A stretch of DNA of 64,000 bases. Origin: an uncultured Lachnospiraceae bacterium (GTDB lineage Bacteria; Bacillota; Clostridia; Lachnospirales; Lachnospiraceae). The stretch is taken from NCBI GenBank assembly GCA_947650005.1, contig CANSTU010000004.1, positions 1 through 64,000 on the forward strand. The letters are read 5' to 3'. Both the position numbers and the translations under genes were made by a program. The notes beneath the pieces are model-generated. The model was given only the letters and a program-made list of their open reading frames with translations. It did not search any database and was not told the DNA's origin. Of this stretch, positions 27,818 to 37,800 are shown piece after piece. Position 1 is the stretch's first letter, and each line of letters begins with the position of its first letter.

Positions 27818-28012
27818 AATAGGCTCCATTCGGGCGGCCGGCCCGTTTACATATCCACATTGTACCATAACCGGAATCGTTTGTCACGGTTTTGCACCGA
27901 ATTAAACGGGACAGGCGCACTGACGGTTCCTTATCCCACCCCTGTCAGGATACCGTCCGGAGCAGAATGGAAAAATAACCACTGGAGGAACGCCTCAGAC
28001 CTACCATCCTAT

Positions 28013-28825
28013 TCATTCCTTCGATATCCACGGTATTTCGTTGAAACAGTTGAAGAATTCGCCGTTATCCCAATTGGGTTCCGGACGGTAATCATAGGCT
28101 ACGCCGTCTATGCAGAAGTTGGAACAGCTGTCAGTGGCCATGGAAAGTTTCACCACATCCCCGTTGGCCAACGTCAATTCCAGACAGGCACATTGATTCC
28201 CGCAGTCTGCCCCACCCAAAATATAGGTTGCGTTGCTAAACCAGTCTTCCAGTTTATTCAGTGTTTCTGCATCCGTTATGGTTTGGCTGTAAAGCTGCCA
28301 ATCTGTTAAAATAGAATTCACGTTCAATGTTGCGGATACAATATCCTTGATTTCGGAAGCATCATAGTTTTGAAAGCCGGTTTTCTCTATCAACATGATC
28401 TGTATATAGTCGCATAGCTTAGGCGTTTCTATGAGGGCCTCCATCATTCCCTTCTCCTCATCATAATAAGTATAATATAAGTACCCTCCTTCAAATCCCC
28501 TCATTTCTATATCATTATAATCATTATAGATAATCTGCCAGCCGGTTTCCTTATGTCCTTCCCACCTCTTATCCGACGGTTCTCCATCCAAATCCAGCGC
28601 TTCTATCTGCCCTGCTAACCATCTTTGATCCTCCCCTGTAGGAACATAGTAATATGAGTGGTATTCCCTTATCATGGAAGGCTGTACCTCTATGCAGACC
28701 TTGTCTGCTTCCGGCTGTTCATAAAGCGTCACATTGTATGCGGCGTCCTTTCCTATCGTTGTTTCTTCTGTCTGCAATGCAACGCTTTCTTCAAGGTCGG
28801 CTTTCGTTCTGAAGCTCCCTCTCAA
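28013..28825 (-). CDS. hypothetical protein, probably truncated at its N-terminus
   Basis: A 270-codon frame of acidic, Tyr-rich sequence (REYHSYYYVPTGEDQRW, GGYLYYTYYDEEKG) ending in a Cys-containing segment (GGADCGNQCACLELTLANG, DSCSNFCIDGV). No family is recognised. There is no good start: the frame begins after TAA with only a TTG, and no signal peptide is present although the sequence looks extracellular. On the same strand upstream (28850-28980) another frame encodes a hydrophobic stretch, VIGYPLAIFLSSPRWMVQ. Together they suggest the C-terminal part of a membrane-anchored protein whose N-terminus was lost or frameshifted. Confidence 0.5.
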   Translation of the reverse strand: MRGSFRTKADLEESVALQTEETTIGKDAAYNVTLYEQPEADKVCIEVQPSMIREYHSYYYVPTGEDQRWLAGQIEALDLDGEPSDKRWEGHKETGWQIIYNDYNDIEMRGFEGGYLYYTYYDEEKGMMEALIETPKLCDYIQIMLIEKTGFQNYDASEIKDIVSATLNVNSILTDWQLYSQTITDAETLNKLEDWFSNATYILGGADCGNQCACLELTLANGDVVKLSMATDSCSNFCIDGVAYDYRPEPNWDNGEFFNCFNEIPWISKE

Positions 28826-28955
28826 GGCTCTTTTTGTTATAGCTGATTACCTCGGCATAGGCTAATTCTGTAGCGGTCTTGGTCTGCTCCTTGCAGAAAA
28901 CGGAGCAGCGTACCTATTGTACTGACCAGGATAGCCTGGACCATCCAGCGCGGGC

Positions 28956-28984
28956 TTGACAGAAATATGGCCAAAGGATATCCT
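28956..28984 (+). promoter_or_regulatory. promoter of the HD-domain gene
   Basis: A perfect TTGACA at 28956-28961, a 17-bp spacer and TATCCT at 28979-28984. The transcript would have a leader of about 140 nt before the start at 29130. The 28826-29129 gap otherwise holds the upstream remnant described for 28013-28825. Confidence 0.6.
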
Positions 28985-29129
28985 ATCACTAAGAACTTAT
29001 CCAGAGAAAGGATCTATGCTTTGGGAAATCAAGCGTCTCATGGAAGCTGCTAAAAAGCGAGCCATTTTCCCAAACTTGTACTCCTTCTGCCCTGCGGGAA
29101 TCAACGATTACATAAAGGAGGTATCGTCT

Positions 29130-29726
29130 ATGCTGCCCACCAGAGAAGAAGCGCACCGGCTCCTGGAGGAAGCCGAACTGCATAACCCCGGCCCCTGGGG
29201 AGATCACAGCCGAGTGGCCGCGCGTTGCGCGGAAAAAATTGCCGTATGCTGTAAGGAACTAGATTCCGAAAAGGCTTACATCCTGGGACTGCTTCATGAC
29301 ATCGGCCGCAGGTTCGGCGTCCGCCACCTGGGACACGTTTACGACGGCTATCACTATATGAGAAGGCTCGGATATGACGAAGCCGCCAGAATCTGCCTCA
29401 CCCATTCCTTTGTGGAAAAAGATCTGCAGGTCTATGTGGGAAAACACGATATCTCCCAGTCCGAGGAAAAGGAACTTTCCGCTACGCTTTACGCCCTGGA
29501 ATACGACGAATACGACCGCCTTATCCAGCTCTGCGATTCCCTCGCGGGTGCCGAAGGCGTCATGGATATGGAAGCTCGGATGCTGGATGTGAAAAAGCGA
29601 TATGGGTTTTATCCACCGTGTAAATGGGATGCCACCCTCAGGCTGAGGACATACTTCGAGGAACGGATGGGAAGGGATCTGTATGATGTGGTAGGTAGAC
29701 CCGCAGACACATCGGGCGGCTTATGA
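29130..29726 (+). CDS. HD-domain phosphohydrolase
   Basis: A 198-residue metal-dependent phosphohydrolase of the HD superfamily. Metal ligands are visible as HSRVAARCAEK (first His near residue 23), the HD doublet in LGLLHDIGRRFG near 57, and a later His/Asp set (CLTHSF, QLCDSLAGAEG). The substrate is unknown; such stand-alone HD proteins act on nucleotides or related phosphates. ATG 29130 is chosen because AAGGAGG lies 8 nt upstream; the longer frame to 28956 begins inside the -35 element. A terminator follows. Confidence 0.85.
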   Translation: MLPTREEAHRLLEEAELHNPGPWGDHSRVAARCAEKIAVCCKELDSEKAYILGLLHDIGRRFGVRHLGHVYDGYHYMRRLGYDEAARICLTHSFVEKDLQVYVGKHDISQSEEKELSATLYALEYDEYDRLIQLCDSLAGAEGVMDMEARMLDVKKRYGFYPPCKWDATLRLRTYFEERMGRDLYDVVGRPADTSGGL

Positions 29727-29750
29727 AAACGGCATAAGAATATATATCGT

Positions 29751-29793
29751 AAGGGGAGAGGAAGGGAATGTAAGGCTTTTCTCCTCCCCTTTT
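29751..29793 (+). terminator. terminator after the HD-domain gene
   Basis: AAGGGGAG pairs with CTCCCCTT, with a bulge and an extended AGGAA/TTTTCT part, followed by TTTT. It lies 25 bp after the stop. Confidence 0.6.
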
Positions 29794-29983
29794 CCAAGCA
29801 GGATCATCCAAAGGCTATATAGCCGATTTTATTTTTTCTAAAGAAATCCTTTATAAATTTTATTTCTTTTTATGAAATCCTTCACACGCTGGACACATTT
29901 CTCCTGTATTATGGTTTTCAGATAGATGGACAACACCTATTGTTTAAACTATCTCCCCCCTCATAAGAATATGTGTCAAACGG

Positions 29984-30029
29984 CACACCAAAACAGGCCA
30001 TCGCGAACGCGGCGGCCTGTTTTGGTGTG
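29984..30029. other. strong isolated hairpin between HD gene and sigma gene
   Basis: CACACCAAAACAGGCC (29984-29999) is exactly inverted at 30014-30029. The 14-nt loop contains CGCG-AA-CGCG, so almost the whole 46 nt can pair. Neither strand has a T run after it, so it is not a standard terminator. The surrounding 29794-30143 is AT-rich, and I see no gene in it. Confidence 0.6.
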
Positions 30030-30143
30030 AAAAAGGTGCAATGTTCAAACCATTGATCCGTAGAAAGGTTAAAGGAACAGCCTCCGCCCGTTGATCATTT
30101 CCCGGCACAGGGTAAAAAAGAAAATTTTCATTTGATCCTACCG

Positions 30144-30170
30144 AACCGTTTTTCCCCTCCGTGCGTCTAA
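30144..30170 (+). promoter_or_regulatory. ECF-sigma-type promoter, probably autoregulatory
   Basis: GAACC at 30144-30148 and CGTCTA at 30165-30170 are separated by 16 bp, the pattern of ECF sigma promoters (AAC -35, CGTC -10). It lies 90 bp before the sigma-factor start, which suggests self-activation. Confidence 0.55.
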
Positions 30171-30260
30171 TGATTGTAATGGCCTGATAGTCCGGACCGG
30201 GCCGTAGTTTTTGAGAATCCAAGACAGATGCCGTCTGCAGCGGCAGAATCCGAGGAAATC

Positions 30261-30782
30261 ATGAATACACTACTCAAGAAGGCAAAGCGCCGGGATGCGC
30301 AGGCATTTGTTGCGCTCATGCAGGAAAACACCAAAGATATGTATAAAGTGGCCATCGCCATCCTCTCCAATGACGAGGATGCGGCGGACGCCATTCAGGA
30401 TACCATCTTAACCTGTTGGGAGAAGCTTACCACGTTAAAGCAGGATGAATTCTTTAAATCCTGGCTTACCAGAATCCTAATCAATAAATGCAACAGCATC
30501 CTACGTAAAAGGCGAAAACTAGTGCCAGATGACAGTATGATGGACATGCAGACCGGCTGCGAATGTCCCGGCTATCAGAATGCCGAATGGAATGAAATGC
30601 TCCGGTGTGTGGATGAGAAATACCGTGTCATCCTTGTTCTATACTACGCAGAAGGTTTTAAAATCAAGGAAATCAGCGAAATCCTCCGGGAGAGCGAGAG
30701 CGCCGTAAAACGCCGTCTCGTGGAAGCCCGGAAACAGATGGAGCAGGCCTATTATCCTGAGAAAGGGAGGAAGCGCAGATGA
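30261..30782 (+). CDS. ECF-family RNA polymerase sigma factor
   Basis: A 173-residue sigma-70-family protein of the extracytoplasmic type. Region 2 is DMYKVAIAILSNDEDAADAI near residue 30, and Region 4 is YRVILVLYYAEGFKIKEISE near 125 with ESESAVKRRLVEARKQM as the recognition helix-turn-helix. ATG 30261 follows GAGG; the longer frame to 30228 has no ribosome site. Its stop overlaps the next start (ATGA). That gene is a membrane DUF4179 protein, the usual anti-sigma partner. Confidence 0.92.
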   Translation: MNTLLKKAKRRDAQAFVALMQENTKDMYKVAIAILSNDEDAADAIQDTILTCWEKLTTLKQDEFFKSWLTRILINKCNSILRKRRKLVPDDSMMDMQTGCECPGYQNAEWNEMLRCVDEKYRVILVLYYAEGFKIKEISEILRESESAVKRRLVEARKQMEQAYYPEKGRKRR

Positions 30783-32176
30783 AGCAGACTGATAAAATGA
30801 TCTCCGCCATCCAACAGGATATCGAACTTCCTGCAGTTGTAACCCGGAAAGCCCAAGAGGCCTTCCAGCAGATCTTGATGGAAGGCGGAAAGGAAACGAA
30901 AGAAATGGAATCATCCGTTCACAAAATATCCCATACAGCAACCGATCAGGTACGATCCAACCAATTAAAGCCATATGCTTCCCACAGGCGGAGAGGGGAA
31001 AAGCGCCTTCCCGCAGCAGCAAAAACAGCCGCAGCCGTAGCAGCCATCCTCCTTCTGTCCTTCGGCCTGTGCGCAGCCAATCCGGTGCTGGCCGCCAAAA
31101 TCCCCATCATTGGACGTCTTTTTTCCATGTTACAGGGGAGTTTGGAGTATCCCGGCGACTATACGGATTATACCCAGCCTTTGGAGGAAACCCCTCCGGT
31201 TTCCGAAGATGCCGATTCCTCCTTTTCCCAGACCGTTAACGGCGTGACCGTTACCCTCTCGGAAATCTACTGCAACCAGGAGGCTATGAGCCTTTCCATG
31301 ATGATTCAGGCCCCGGAACCCTTCCGGGATCAAATTGCAACTACTTTGGAGGGCACCTATCTTTCTTTGGAGGCCAGTTCCCGCTTCTCCTTCCGCCCTG
31401 AGCCCTACGTGGGAAACAACAGCCTAACAGGCAGCTTTATAGATGATAAGACCTTCATTGGCGTCTGGCGCGTGGATATGCAGGAGCTGCTTCTCGATGA
31501 GTCTCAGATTATTGAACTTTCCCGCCAGGCACAGCAAGAGGGCCGGGAATTTCCCATCACCCCAGAAGTCATAGACCAGTACGGCATCCGTCTCGATCTT
31601 CCAAAACAGTTCACCCTGCAGCTGGATCTGGCGCGGATCGTCGGCAACCTGGCTAATCCGGTTCCCCTCGACTACGGTATGAGCGCAGAGGAACTGGAGT
31701 CACTATCCGACCAAGAGTTTCAAGAGCTCCACGCTCGCGTTACCTCTCAGGCTGGTATGGAGCAATATCCCAACACCAGTGAACATTACTGGTTTGACGG
31801 TCCCTGGAGTTTTAGTATTCCTGTCACCGTAAATGCCACCGAAAACAAGGATATCCCCGTCCACGATTTTAACGACGCCGGGATCGGCCTGGAGTCCCTC
31901 CTCCTTACCCCTTTTGAATTGCGGGTCAACGCCCGTATGGAAGGAGGCGACTACATCCCTATTCTTCTGGATGCCCAGGGAAAATGGATGGATCCCGGCT
32001 CGGGAGATGTATCCATCCTCCCTATATCCGGACATGATGTTTCAGAGGTTACCGTCTATCTGTGCGACTTCACTTTGTGGTATGATGAGGTCAAAGCCTA
32101 TCGAGATCAGCCCAGCCTAAAGGATTACCTGGAACAGTATGCCTCTTACCGCCGGACCGTCACACTTTCCCGCTAA
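30779..32176 (+). CDS. DUF4179 domain membrane protein, probable anti-sigma factor
   Basis: A 465-residue single-pass membrane protein. The first 80 or so residues are cytoplasmic and would hold the sigma factor. One helix follows (AAAVAAILLLSFGLCAANPV near residue 90), then the DUF4179 segment (VLAAKIPIIGRLFSMLQGSL) and a large extracellular beta-rich part with FTLQLDLARI and WSFSIPVTVN. It overlaps the sigma gene by 4 bp. By family knowledge such proteins sequester the sigma factor until an envelope signal arrives; the signal here is unknown. Confidence 0.88.
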   Translation: MKQTDKMISAIQQDIELPAVVTRKAQEAFQQILMEGGKETKEMESSVHKISHTATDQVRSNQLKPYASHRRRGEKRLPAAAKTAAAVAAILLLSFGLCAANPVLAAKIPIIGRLFSMLQGSLEYPGDYTDYTQPLEETPPVSEDADSSFSQTVNGVTVTLSEIYCNQEAMSLSMMIQAPEPFRDQIATTLEGTYLSLEASSRFSFRPEPYVGNNSLTGSFIDDKTFIGVWRVDMQELLLDESQIIELSRQAQQEGREFPITPEVIDQYGIRLDLPKQFTLQLDLARIVGNLANPVPLDYGMSAEELESLSDQEFQELHARVTSQAGMEQYPNTSEHYWFDGPWSFSIPVTVNATENKDIPVHDFNDAGIGLESLLLTPFELRVNARMEGGDYIPILLDAQGKWMDPGSGDVSILPISGHDVSEVTVYLCDFTLWYDEVKAYRDQPSLKDYLEQYASYRRTVTLSR

Positions 32177-32202
32177 AGGGATGACAAACGCATGAATGTT
32201 CC

Positions 32203-32252
32203 GCCCGGTCCCTTTGGCTCCAGTGCCCGCTTCGGCGCAAAAGGGGCCGGGC
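32203..32252. terminator. GC-rich hairpin between convergent genes
   Basis: GCCCGGTCCCTTT pairs with AAAGGGGCCGGGC (imperfect, one or two mismatches) in the gap between the convergent DUF4179 and P-type ATPase genes. It may end transcription from both sides, although no clear T run follows on either strand. Confidence 0.45.
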
Positions 32253-32290
32253 AGCGCATTCTCGCGTTTCAGCGATCCGCACTTACCTTC

Positions 32291-34996
32291 TTACCGGCGC
32301 GCCAAAGGCTTCCACACCCGTGCCGCTTCCCGCTTCCCTTCCGCTGGCTCCCCGTCGAAAAGCACCAGAAGCTCATGGGCCAGTAGCGGGAACGCAGCCA
32401 GGATCGTTAGACGCACCCACTCCTGCCAGGAAAGGGTTACCGTTCCGAAGGCAGCCGTCAGAAAAGGAATCTTCGTCACGGCCGCTTGAAGCAGGAAGCC
32501 TACCGTACAGGCCGCTAACATCATCTTATTTTCCAAATGTTTCATCCGAAAGACAGATTTCTTCACATCCCGCATGCCCACCGCATGGAAGAGCTGGGAC
32601 ATCCCCAGCACCGTAAACGCATAGGTCTGCGCCCGGTTCACCACCGCAGGATTTTGAAGGATAACGGCAAAACTGTTCACGGAGAATTCAATTCGGCGCT
32701 CCATGAGGATGCCCAGCGGAAGGGTAAAAAAGGCAGCCAGGCTGATCCCAGCGATCAAAAGTCCGTAGAAGCAGGTACGGGCCAATCCGCCTCCCGCAAA
32801 CAGGCTTTCCCCGGGATCCCGGGGCGGCCTGTTCATCAGGCTTTCCCCATCGTTATTGTCCACCCCCAGCGCCAACGCAGGCAGGGAATCCGTAATCAGG
32901 TTGATCCATAGGATATGGCTGGATTTCAGAGGCGAAGCCAATCCCATCAGCACGGCCAGAAACATGGTCATGATTTCTCCCAAATTGGAAGAAAGGAGAA
33001 AAATCACCGATTTACGGATATTCTCATAGACGCCCCTGCCCTCTTCGATGGCCCGCTCAATGGTAGCAAAGTTGTCATCCGTCAAAATGATCTCCGAAGC
33101 CTGTCTGGCCACATCCGTACCGTTCCTTCCCATGGCAATCCCAATGTCCGCAGCCTTCAGGGAAGGCGCATCGTTCACCCCGTCTCCGGTCATGGCCACA
33201 ATCTGCCCCTTTGCTTTAAATCCTCGGACGATACGCACCTTGGATTCCGGAGACACCCTGGCAAAGACCCGCACGTCATCCAACTTTTTCAGAAAGGCTT
33301 CTTCCCGCAGGCCCCTTAATTCTCCCTCGGACATACACTGCTCCCTGCGCTCTGCGATTCCCAGCTGTCTTGCGATAGCATAGGCCGTATCCACATGATC
33401 ACCGGTTATCATCACCGTGCGCACCCCGGCCCGGACGAATTTTGCCACCGCTCCTGCCGCCTCCGGCCTGGCCGGATCCTTCATCCCCACCACTCCCAGG
33501 AAAGTCAGTCCCGTCTCTTCCGGTTTGTTGCCGCCTTCCCTCATGGCCACCGCCAGGGTCCGCAGCGCCCGGCCTGACATCTGCTCTACCGCGCTTTTAA
33601 TCTGCCTTTTATGGATTTCCTGCAGGGGCGCCCGCTTCCCGTATACCATGATGCTGTCGCATTTTCTCAATACCTCATCCGGCGCGCCCTTGGTATAGGT
33701 GACGCTCCGGCCGCGGCCCCTGTGAAAGGTGGACATCATCTTCCGCACGGAATCAAAGCCCAGCTCTCCTGTACGGGGATATTCTCGTTCCAATTCTCCA
33801 CGCCTCACCCCATAGCGGGCTGCCAATTCTAATAGCGCCAGTTCCGTGGGATCTCCGATCCGTTCCTTTCCCTGGATCACCGCGTCATTGCACAGCGTCA
33901 TGCCTCGCAGGAATTCTTCCCTGCCCATAGCGCCCAATTCCCGGCTGTCCGTCATCTTCATATTCAGAAAGCAGGCCTCCACGCTCATCCGATTCTGAGT
34001 CAAGGTGCCAGTCTTATCCGAACATACCACGCTCACCGCTCCCAGGGTTTCCACCGATGGAAGCTTCCTGATAATGGTGTGTACCCGTACCATTTTGGTC
34101 ACGCTCATAGCCAGACAGATGGTCACCACAGCAGGAAGGCCTTCTGGGACGGCGGCTACCGCCAGAGAAATTGCCGTGATCAGCATTTCCACCATATCAC
34201 GCTTCTGAATCACCGCGATCGCAAACAGTCCGGCGCACAGGAGCAGGGACAGCAGGCTGAGCATACCTCCCAGCTCCCCCAGCCTCTTCTGGAGCGGAGT
34301 CGCTTCCTCCGGGCTCTCGCTGATCATCGTCGCTATCTTTCCAATCTGCGTTTCCATTCCGCAGGCAGTGACAATTCCTTCCCCGCGTCCTCCGGTCACA
34401 ATGGTGGACATATAGGCCATATTGCGCCGGTCCCCCAATGGAAGCTCCCGATCCTTTGGAGCGAGAAAAGAAGCCTCCTTTTCAATGGGGAGAGATTCCC
34501 CGGTCAACGCAGACTCCTCCACCTTCAACCCGCTTGTCCTCGTCAGACGCAGATCTGCCGGAATCTGGCATCCCGCCTCCAGGCACACCACATCGCCGCA
34601 CACCAGGTCGGAAGCTGGAATCTCCTGCTCCCTTCCCTCCCGGATTACGTATGCCCTGGGGCTTGTCAGCTTCTTCAGGGAATCCAGGGCCTTCTGCGCC
34701 CGTCCTTCCTGCACCATACCCACCACCGCATTCATACATACCACCACTGCAATGATTGCTGCGTCACTCGTCTCATGCAGCAAAAGGGAGATTACAGCCG
34801 CTGCCAGCAGCACATAGATGAGCGGATCGTTCAACTGTTCCAGAAAGGATTCTATGAGAGTCTTTTTCCGGGGCCCCTTTAGTTCATTTTTTCCGTTCAC
34901 CCGGCTTCGTTCCTGTGCCTGCGCCTCCGACAGGCCTGTTTCCGGGTCCGCGTCCATCTGCGCGCACACTTCCCGGATCGTCATTGCTTCAAACAT
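32291..34996 (-). CDS. calcium-type P-type ATPase
   Basis: A 901-residue P2-type cation ATPase, probably exporting Ca2+ (possibly Mn2+). The actuator motif TGES is present (ALTGESLPIEK near residue 155). Helix M4 has VAAVPEGLPAVVT near 285, the SERCA-type ion site. The phosphorylation motif CSDKTGTLTQNRM is near 330, with GDGVNDAPSLKAADIGIAM near 600. M5-M6 contain NLGEIM and NLITDSLPALALG. It has ten expected membrane segments. The start is ATG 34996 with GAGTGGG upstream. It is convergent with the sigma operon and follows the terminator of the second hybrid kinase, so it is probably transcribed alone. Confidence 0.93.
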   Translation of the reverse strand: MFEAMTIREVCAQMDADPETGLSEAQAQERSRVNGKNELKGPRKKTLIESFLEQLNDPLIYVLLAAAVISLLLHETSDAAIIAVVVCMNAVVGMVQEGRAQKALDSLKKLTSPRAYVIREGREQEIPASDLVCGDVVCLEAGCQIPADLRLTRTSGLKVEESALTGESLPIEKEASFLAPKDRELPLGDRRNMAYMSTIVTGGRGEGIVTACGMETQIGKIATMISESPEEATPLQKRLGELGGMLSLLSLLLCAGLFAIAVIQKRDMVEMLITAISLAVAAVPEGLPAVVTICLAMSVTKMVRVHTIIRKLPSVETLGAVSVVCSDKTGTLTQNRMSVEACFLNMKMTDSRELGAMGREEFLRGMTLCNDAVIQGKERIGDPTELALLELAARYGVRRGELEREYPRTGELGFDSVRKMMSTFHRGRGRSVTYTKGAPDEVLRKCDSIMVYGKRAPLQEIHKRQIKSAVEQMSGRALRTLAVAMREGGNKPEETGLTFLGVVGMKDPARPEAAGAVAKFVRAGVRTVMITGDHVDTAYAIARQLGIAERREQCMSEGELRGLREEAFLKKLDDVRVFARVSPESKVRIVRGFKAKGQIVAMTGDGVNDAPSLKAADIGIAMGRNGTDVARQASEIILTDDNFATIERAIEEGRGVYENIRKSVIFLLSSNLGEIMTMFLAVLMGLASPLKSSHILWINLITDSLPALALGVDNNDGESLMNRPPRDPGESLFAGGGLARTCFYGLLIAGISLAAFFTLPLGILMERRIEFSVNSFAVILQNPAVVNRAQTYAFTVLGMSQLFHAVGMRDVKKSVFRMKHLENKMMLAACTVGFLLQAAVTKIPFLTAAFGTVTLSWQEWVRLTILAAFPLLAHELLVLFDGEPAEGKREAARVWKPLARR

Positions 34997-35083
34997 ATTC
35001 CCACTCCTTCACCCTTTTTACCCAATCTATGAGAAGTGGGACAGGAATATGTCCTTTTCCAGGTTCCCCATATGATGTAAATA

Positions 35084-35129
35084 AGGCCTGCTTCCCTGAA
35101 GGGGTAACCCCTAATAGGGAAGCAGGCCT
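35084..35129 (-). terminator. terminator after the second hybrid kinase
   Basis: A perfect 14-bp stem AGGCCTGCTTCCCT/AGGGAAGCAGGCCT with an inner AGGGGTTACCCCT fold, followed on the minus strand by TTATTT. It is 32 bp after the kinase stop. Confidence 0.8.
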
Positions 35130-35160
35130 CATTGCAGCGACCGTCAATACGTCTCCAAAC

Positions 35161-37710
35161 TCATCCTTTTAAAAATTTCTCCAGATTTCGCGCCACCTCT
35201 TTGACGTCGATGGGCTTGGCGATATGTGCGTTCATGCCGCAGTCCAGACACTTCTGAATATCTTCCGAAAAAGCATCCGCCGTCATGGCTATGATGGGAA
35301 TATCAGAATCCAATCTGTCCGTCGCGCGGATGGCCTTTGTCGCCTCGTATCCGTTCATCACGGGCATTCTGATATCCATCAGGACCGCATCATAGGTCCC
35401 GGGATCCGACGCCATGAATTTATCCACGCAGATCTGGCCGTTTTCCGCCCACTCCAATTCCAGTCCAATGGCTGAAAGCAAATCGTCCGCAATCTCCCAA
35501 TTCAGGTCGTTATCCTCCGCCAGGAGCACATGGATCCCTGAGAAATTCACTTCCTGCTGTTCAATCTTCTCTTCCTGCTCGCTTTCCATAATATACTGTC
35601 GCAGCCCATAAAACAACGTGGATCCGAACAATGGTTTAGAGATAAAGCCGCTTACGCCGGCTTCCCTGGCCTCGTCCTCAATATCACTCCAGTCATACGC
35701 AGAAATCAACAGGATCGGCACATCCTCTCCCATCTTCTTTCGAATCTCTTTTGCCGTTTCAATACCGCTCATTTCCGGCATCTTCCAATCCAGAAGGATG
35801 ATGTGGTAATCGTCGTTCCTCCTGTGCCTATCCTCTATCTTCTCTATCGCCTCTTTGCCGCTGAAAGCATGATCCGGCCTCACACCGATGGATTTCAGGG
35901 AAGTTACCGTGCTGGTACACAGCTGTTCGTCATCGTCCACCACCAGAACGCTCCATTCGGGCAGGATCATTTCCTCCGCCGTGGCCGTGGCCTTTTCCAG
36001 ATCCACTATAACGTGGAATTCGCTTCCAACTCCCTGAATACTGTTCACTTCAATGGTGCCGCCCATGGCATCCACAATATATTTGGTGATCGCCATGCCG
36101 AGCCCGGTTCCTTCCGTTCTCTGCACCCGTTTATTGTCTTCCCGGGAGAAGGAATCGAAAATGATCTTTTGGAATTCCGGAGACATCCCAATACCACTGT
36201 CCTTCACCTTTAAGTGGACACGCGTATGGGAATCCCCCACCGGCGACGGCTCTTCATACAAAGAGAAATGAATGATCCCTCCGTCAGGCGTGAACTTGAT
36301 GGCATTGGAGAGAAAATTCAAAAGCACTTGGTTCAGACGCACACTGTCACAATATACATCCTCTGACTCGATATCGTGTATGAAAACATCAAACTGCTGA
36401 TTTTTCGCCTTAACCTGTGGCTGTACGATGCTCACAATGCTTTCCACGACTTCTCGCAGCGAAACCTGATCCATATTCAGGGTCAGTTTTCCGCTCTCAA
36501 TTTTGGACATATCCAGCACATCATTGATGAGGCCCAACAGGTGACGGCTGGAAAGAGTAATTTTCTTCAGGCAGTTCTGCACCTGCTGTCTATTATCGAT
36601 GTTGGCCGTGGCAATGGCAGTCATGCCGACGATCGCATTCATGGGCGTTCTGATATCATGGCTCATGTTAGACAAAAATTCGCTCTTGGCCTTGTTCGCA
36701 TGGACTGCATCGCGCCTGGCCTGCTCCAGCTCCGCAATCTGCTGCCGCGTCATCCGATAATATCTCTGGAAGATGAACAACAGAGTGGATATAAGCACAC
36801 CGAAACAAATCAAGAAGGAGTACAGCCTCCTCAGGCCCATACTGCTGATGGTTTCATCCAGCACGCCATAGGGCATGATCGTCACGAGATACCATTCTGA
36901 GTTGGTTAACGCCGTACAGTAAATATGCCGACGTTCGTCACCGATCGGCAGGATGGCGGAATAGTCCTCCTGCCTCTCCATTGCCGCCTGTAACTCCTCC
37001 ACATATTGATCGGCATCTTTTCCGTCAAACTCGTCAAAATTTTCTATAATCCGATCGAAATAGTTCTCTCTGAAAGCGTCGGAATTCCGGATGACGTAGC
37101 TGCCATCCTTCCTGATAATATGGGAATATACAAGGGAATCATCCGCATCCAAAGACAGTGTCTCGTTGATATAGGACACGGGCAGACCCGCCACGAGCGC
37201 CATGGAAGTCTTTCCCTCTTCCATGGGATAGGCAGCCGGCACCCCCATCAATACCACTTTGTTGTTTTCGTCCCCTCCGATGGTTCCCACAGCGATCTTA
37301 CTCTTCCCGCTGCTCAGAGAATTCCAGAATGGCTGCGGATCCACCAGGCTGACCTGCTCTCCATAAATCATTCGGAAATCACCGTCGTCCATATACATCC
37401 CCAGATATTCAAAGCCGCAGATTCGGCTGGAGACTGTAAGCCTCTCCAGCAGCTCTTCTCCATACACGGTTTCTTCGGGCACCACGCTTTCCGTAATTCC
37501 ACCCACCTGTGAAAGCCGCAGATTCATCGTCGTTTCAAAATGACGGGAAATCTGTTCACTCATACCCAGCATATAGATCAGGCTGACGTCGCTCACCGCA
37601 TTTTCACTTTCTTTTCCCATGGAAATCGCCAAATAAAAACATACAACCACACAAAGCGATACCACACTGATCAGGCTGACTGTTAAAAAACGGGTGATCT
37701 TGTTCTTCAT
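35161..37710 (-). CDS. membrane hybrid histidine kinase with two receiver domains
   Basis: An 849-residue kinase. An N-terminal helix (residues 8-30) and a second one near 315 ([16 protein letters not shown]) enclose an extracellular sensor of about 280 residues, probably Cache-like. HisKA follows with [17 protein letters not shown] near 370, HATPase with [14 protein letters not shown] and [15 protein letters not shown], receiver 1 ([12 protein letters not shown], acceptor in [13 protein letters not shown]) and receiver 2 ([14 protein letters not shown], acceptor in [16 protein letters not shown]). No HPt domain or output partner is adjacent. ATG 37710 follows GGAGGAGG after a small hairpin. 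It lies 90 bp after the permease gene and may be read through from it. Confidence 0.92.
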   Translation of the reverse strand: MKNKITRFLTVSLISVVSLCVVVCFYLAISMGKESENAVSDVSLIYMLGMSEQISRHFETTMNLRLSQVGGITESVVPEETVYGEELLERLTVSSRICGFEYLGMYMDDGDFRMIYGEQVSLVDPQPFWNSLSSGKSKIAVGTIGGDENNKVVLMGVPAAYPMEEGKTSMALVAGLPVSYINETLSLDADDSLVYSHIIRKDGSYVIRNSDAFRENYFDRIIENFDEFDGKDADQYVEELQAAMERQEDYSAILPIGDERRHIYCTALTNSEWYLVTIMPYGVLDETISSMGLRRLYSFLICFGVLISTLLFIFQRYYRMTRQQIAELEQARRDAVHANKAKSEFLSNMSHDIRTPMNAIVGMTAIATANIDNRQQVQNCLKKITLSSRHLLGLINDVLDMSKIESGKLTLNMDQVSLREVVESIVSIVQPQVKAKNQQFDVFIHDIESEDVYCDSVRLNQVLLNFLSNAIKFTPDGGIIHFSLYEEPSPVGDSHTRVHLKVKDSGIGMSPEFQKIIFDSFSREDNKRVQRTEGTGLGMAITKYIVDAMGGTIEVNSIQGVGSEFHVIVDLEKATATAEEMILPEWSVLVVDDDEQLCTSTVTSLKSIGVRPDHAFSGKEAIEKIEDRHRRNDDYHIILLDWKMPEMSGIETAKEIRKKMGEDVPILLISAYDWSDIEDEAREAGVSGFISKPLFGSTLFYGLRQYIMESEQEEKIEQQEVNFSGIHVLLAEDNDLNWEIADDLLSAIGLELEWAENGQICVDKFMASDPGTYDAVLMDIRMPVMNGYEATKAIRATDRLDSDIPIIAMTADAFSEDIQKCLDCGMNAHIAKPIDVKEVARNLEKFLKG

Positions 37711-37746
37711 CCTGTTCCTCCTCCTATCTGCGCTGCCGCAGGCAGC
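37711..37746 (-). repeat. hairpin plus ribosome site upstream of the hybrid kinase
   Basis: GCTGCCGCAGGCAGC (37732-37746) on the minus strand is followed by GCAGATAGGAGGAGG and the start. It resembles the second-hairpin module of the leader cassettes (CAGAT then a G-rich ribosome site). Confidence 0.55.
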
Positions 37747-37800
37747 ATTCCTTACAGCAAGAACTTCATGCGGCAGCACAAAGCTCCGGATTGATCTTAA

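Noticed and set aside
28956..29129. N-terminal extension of the HD protein to 28956
   Set aside because: The start would be a TTG that is itself the -35 hexamer TTGACA. The ATG at 29130 has an ideal AAGGAGG.
29984..30029. Rho-independent terminator
   Set aside because: The stem is strong, but neither strand has a T tract after it. It is listed as a hairpin of unknown role instead.
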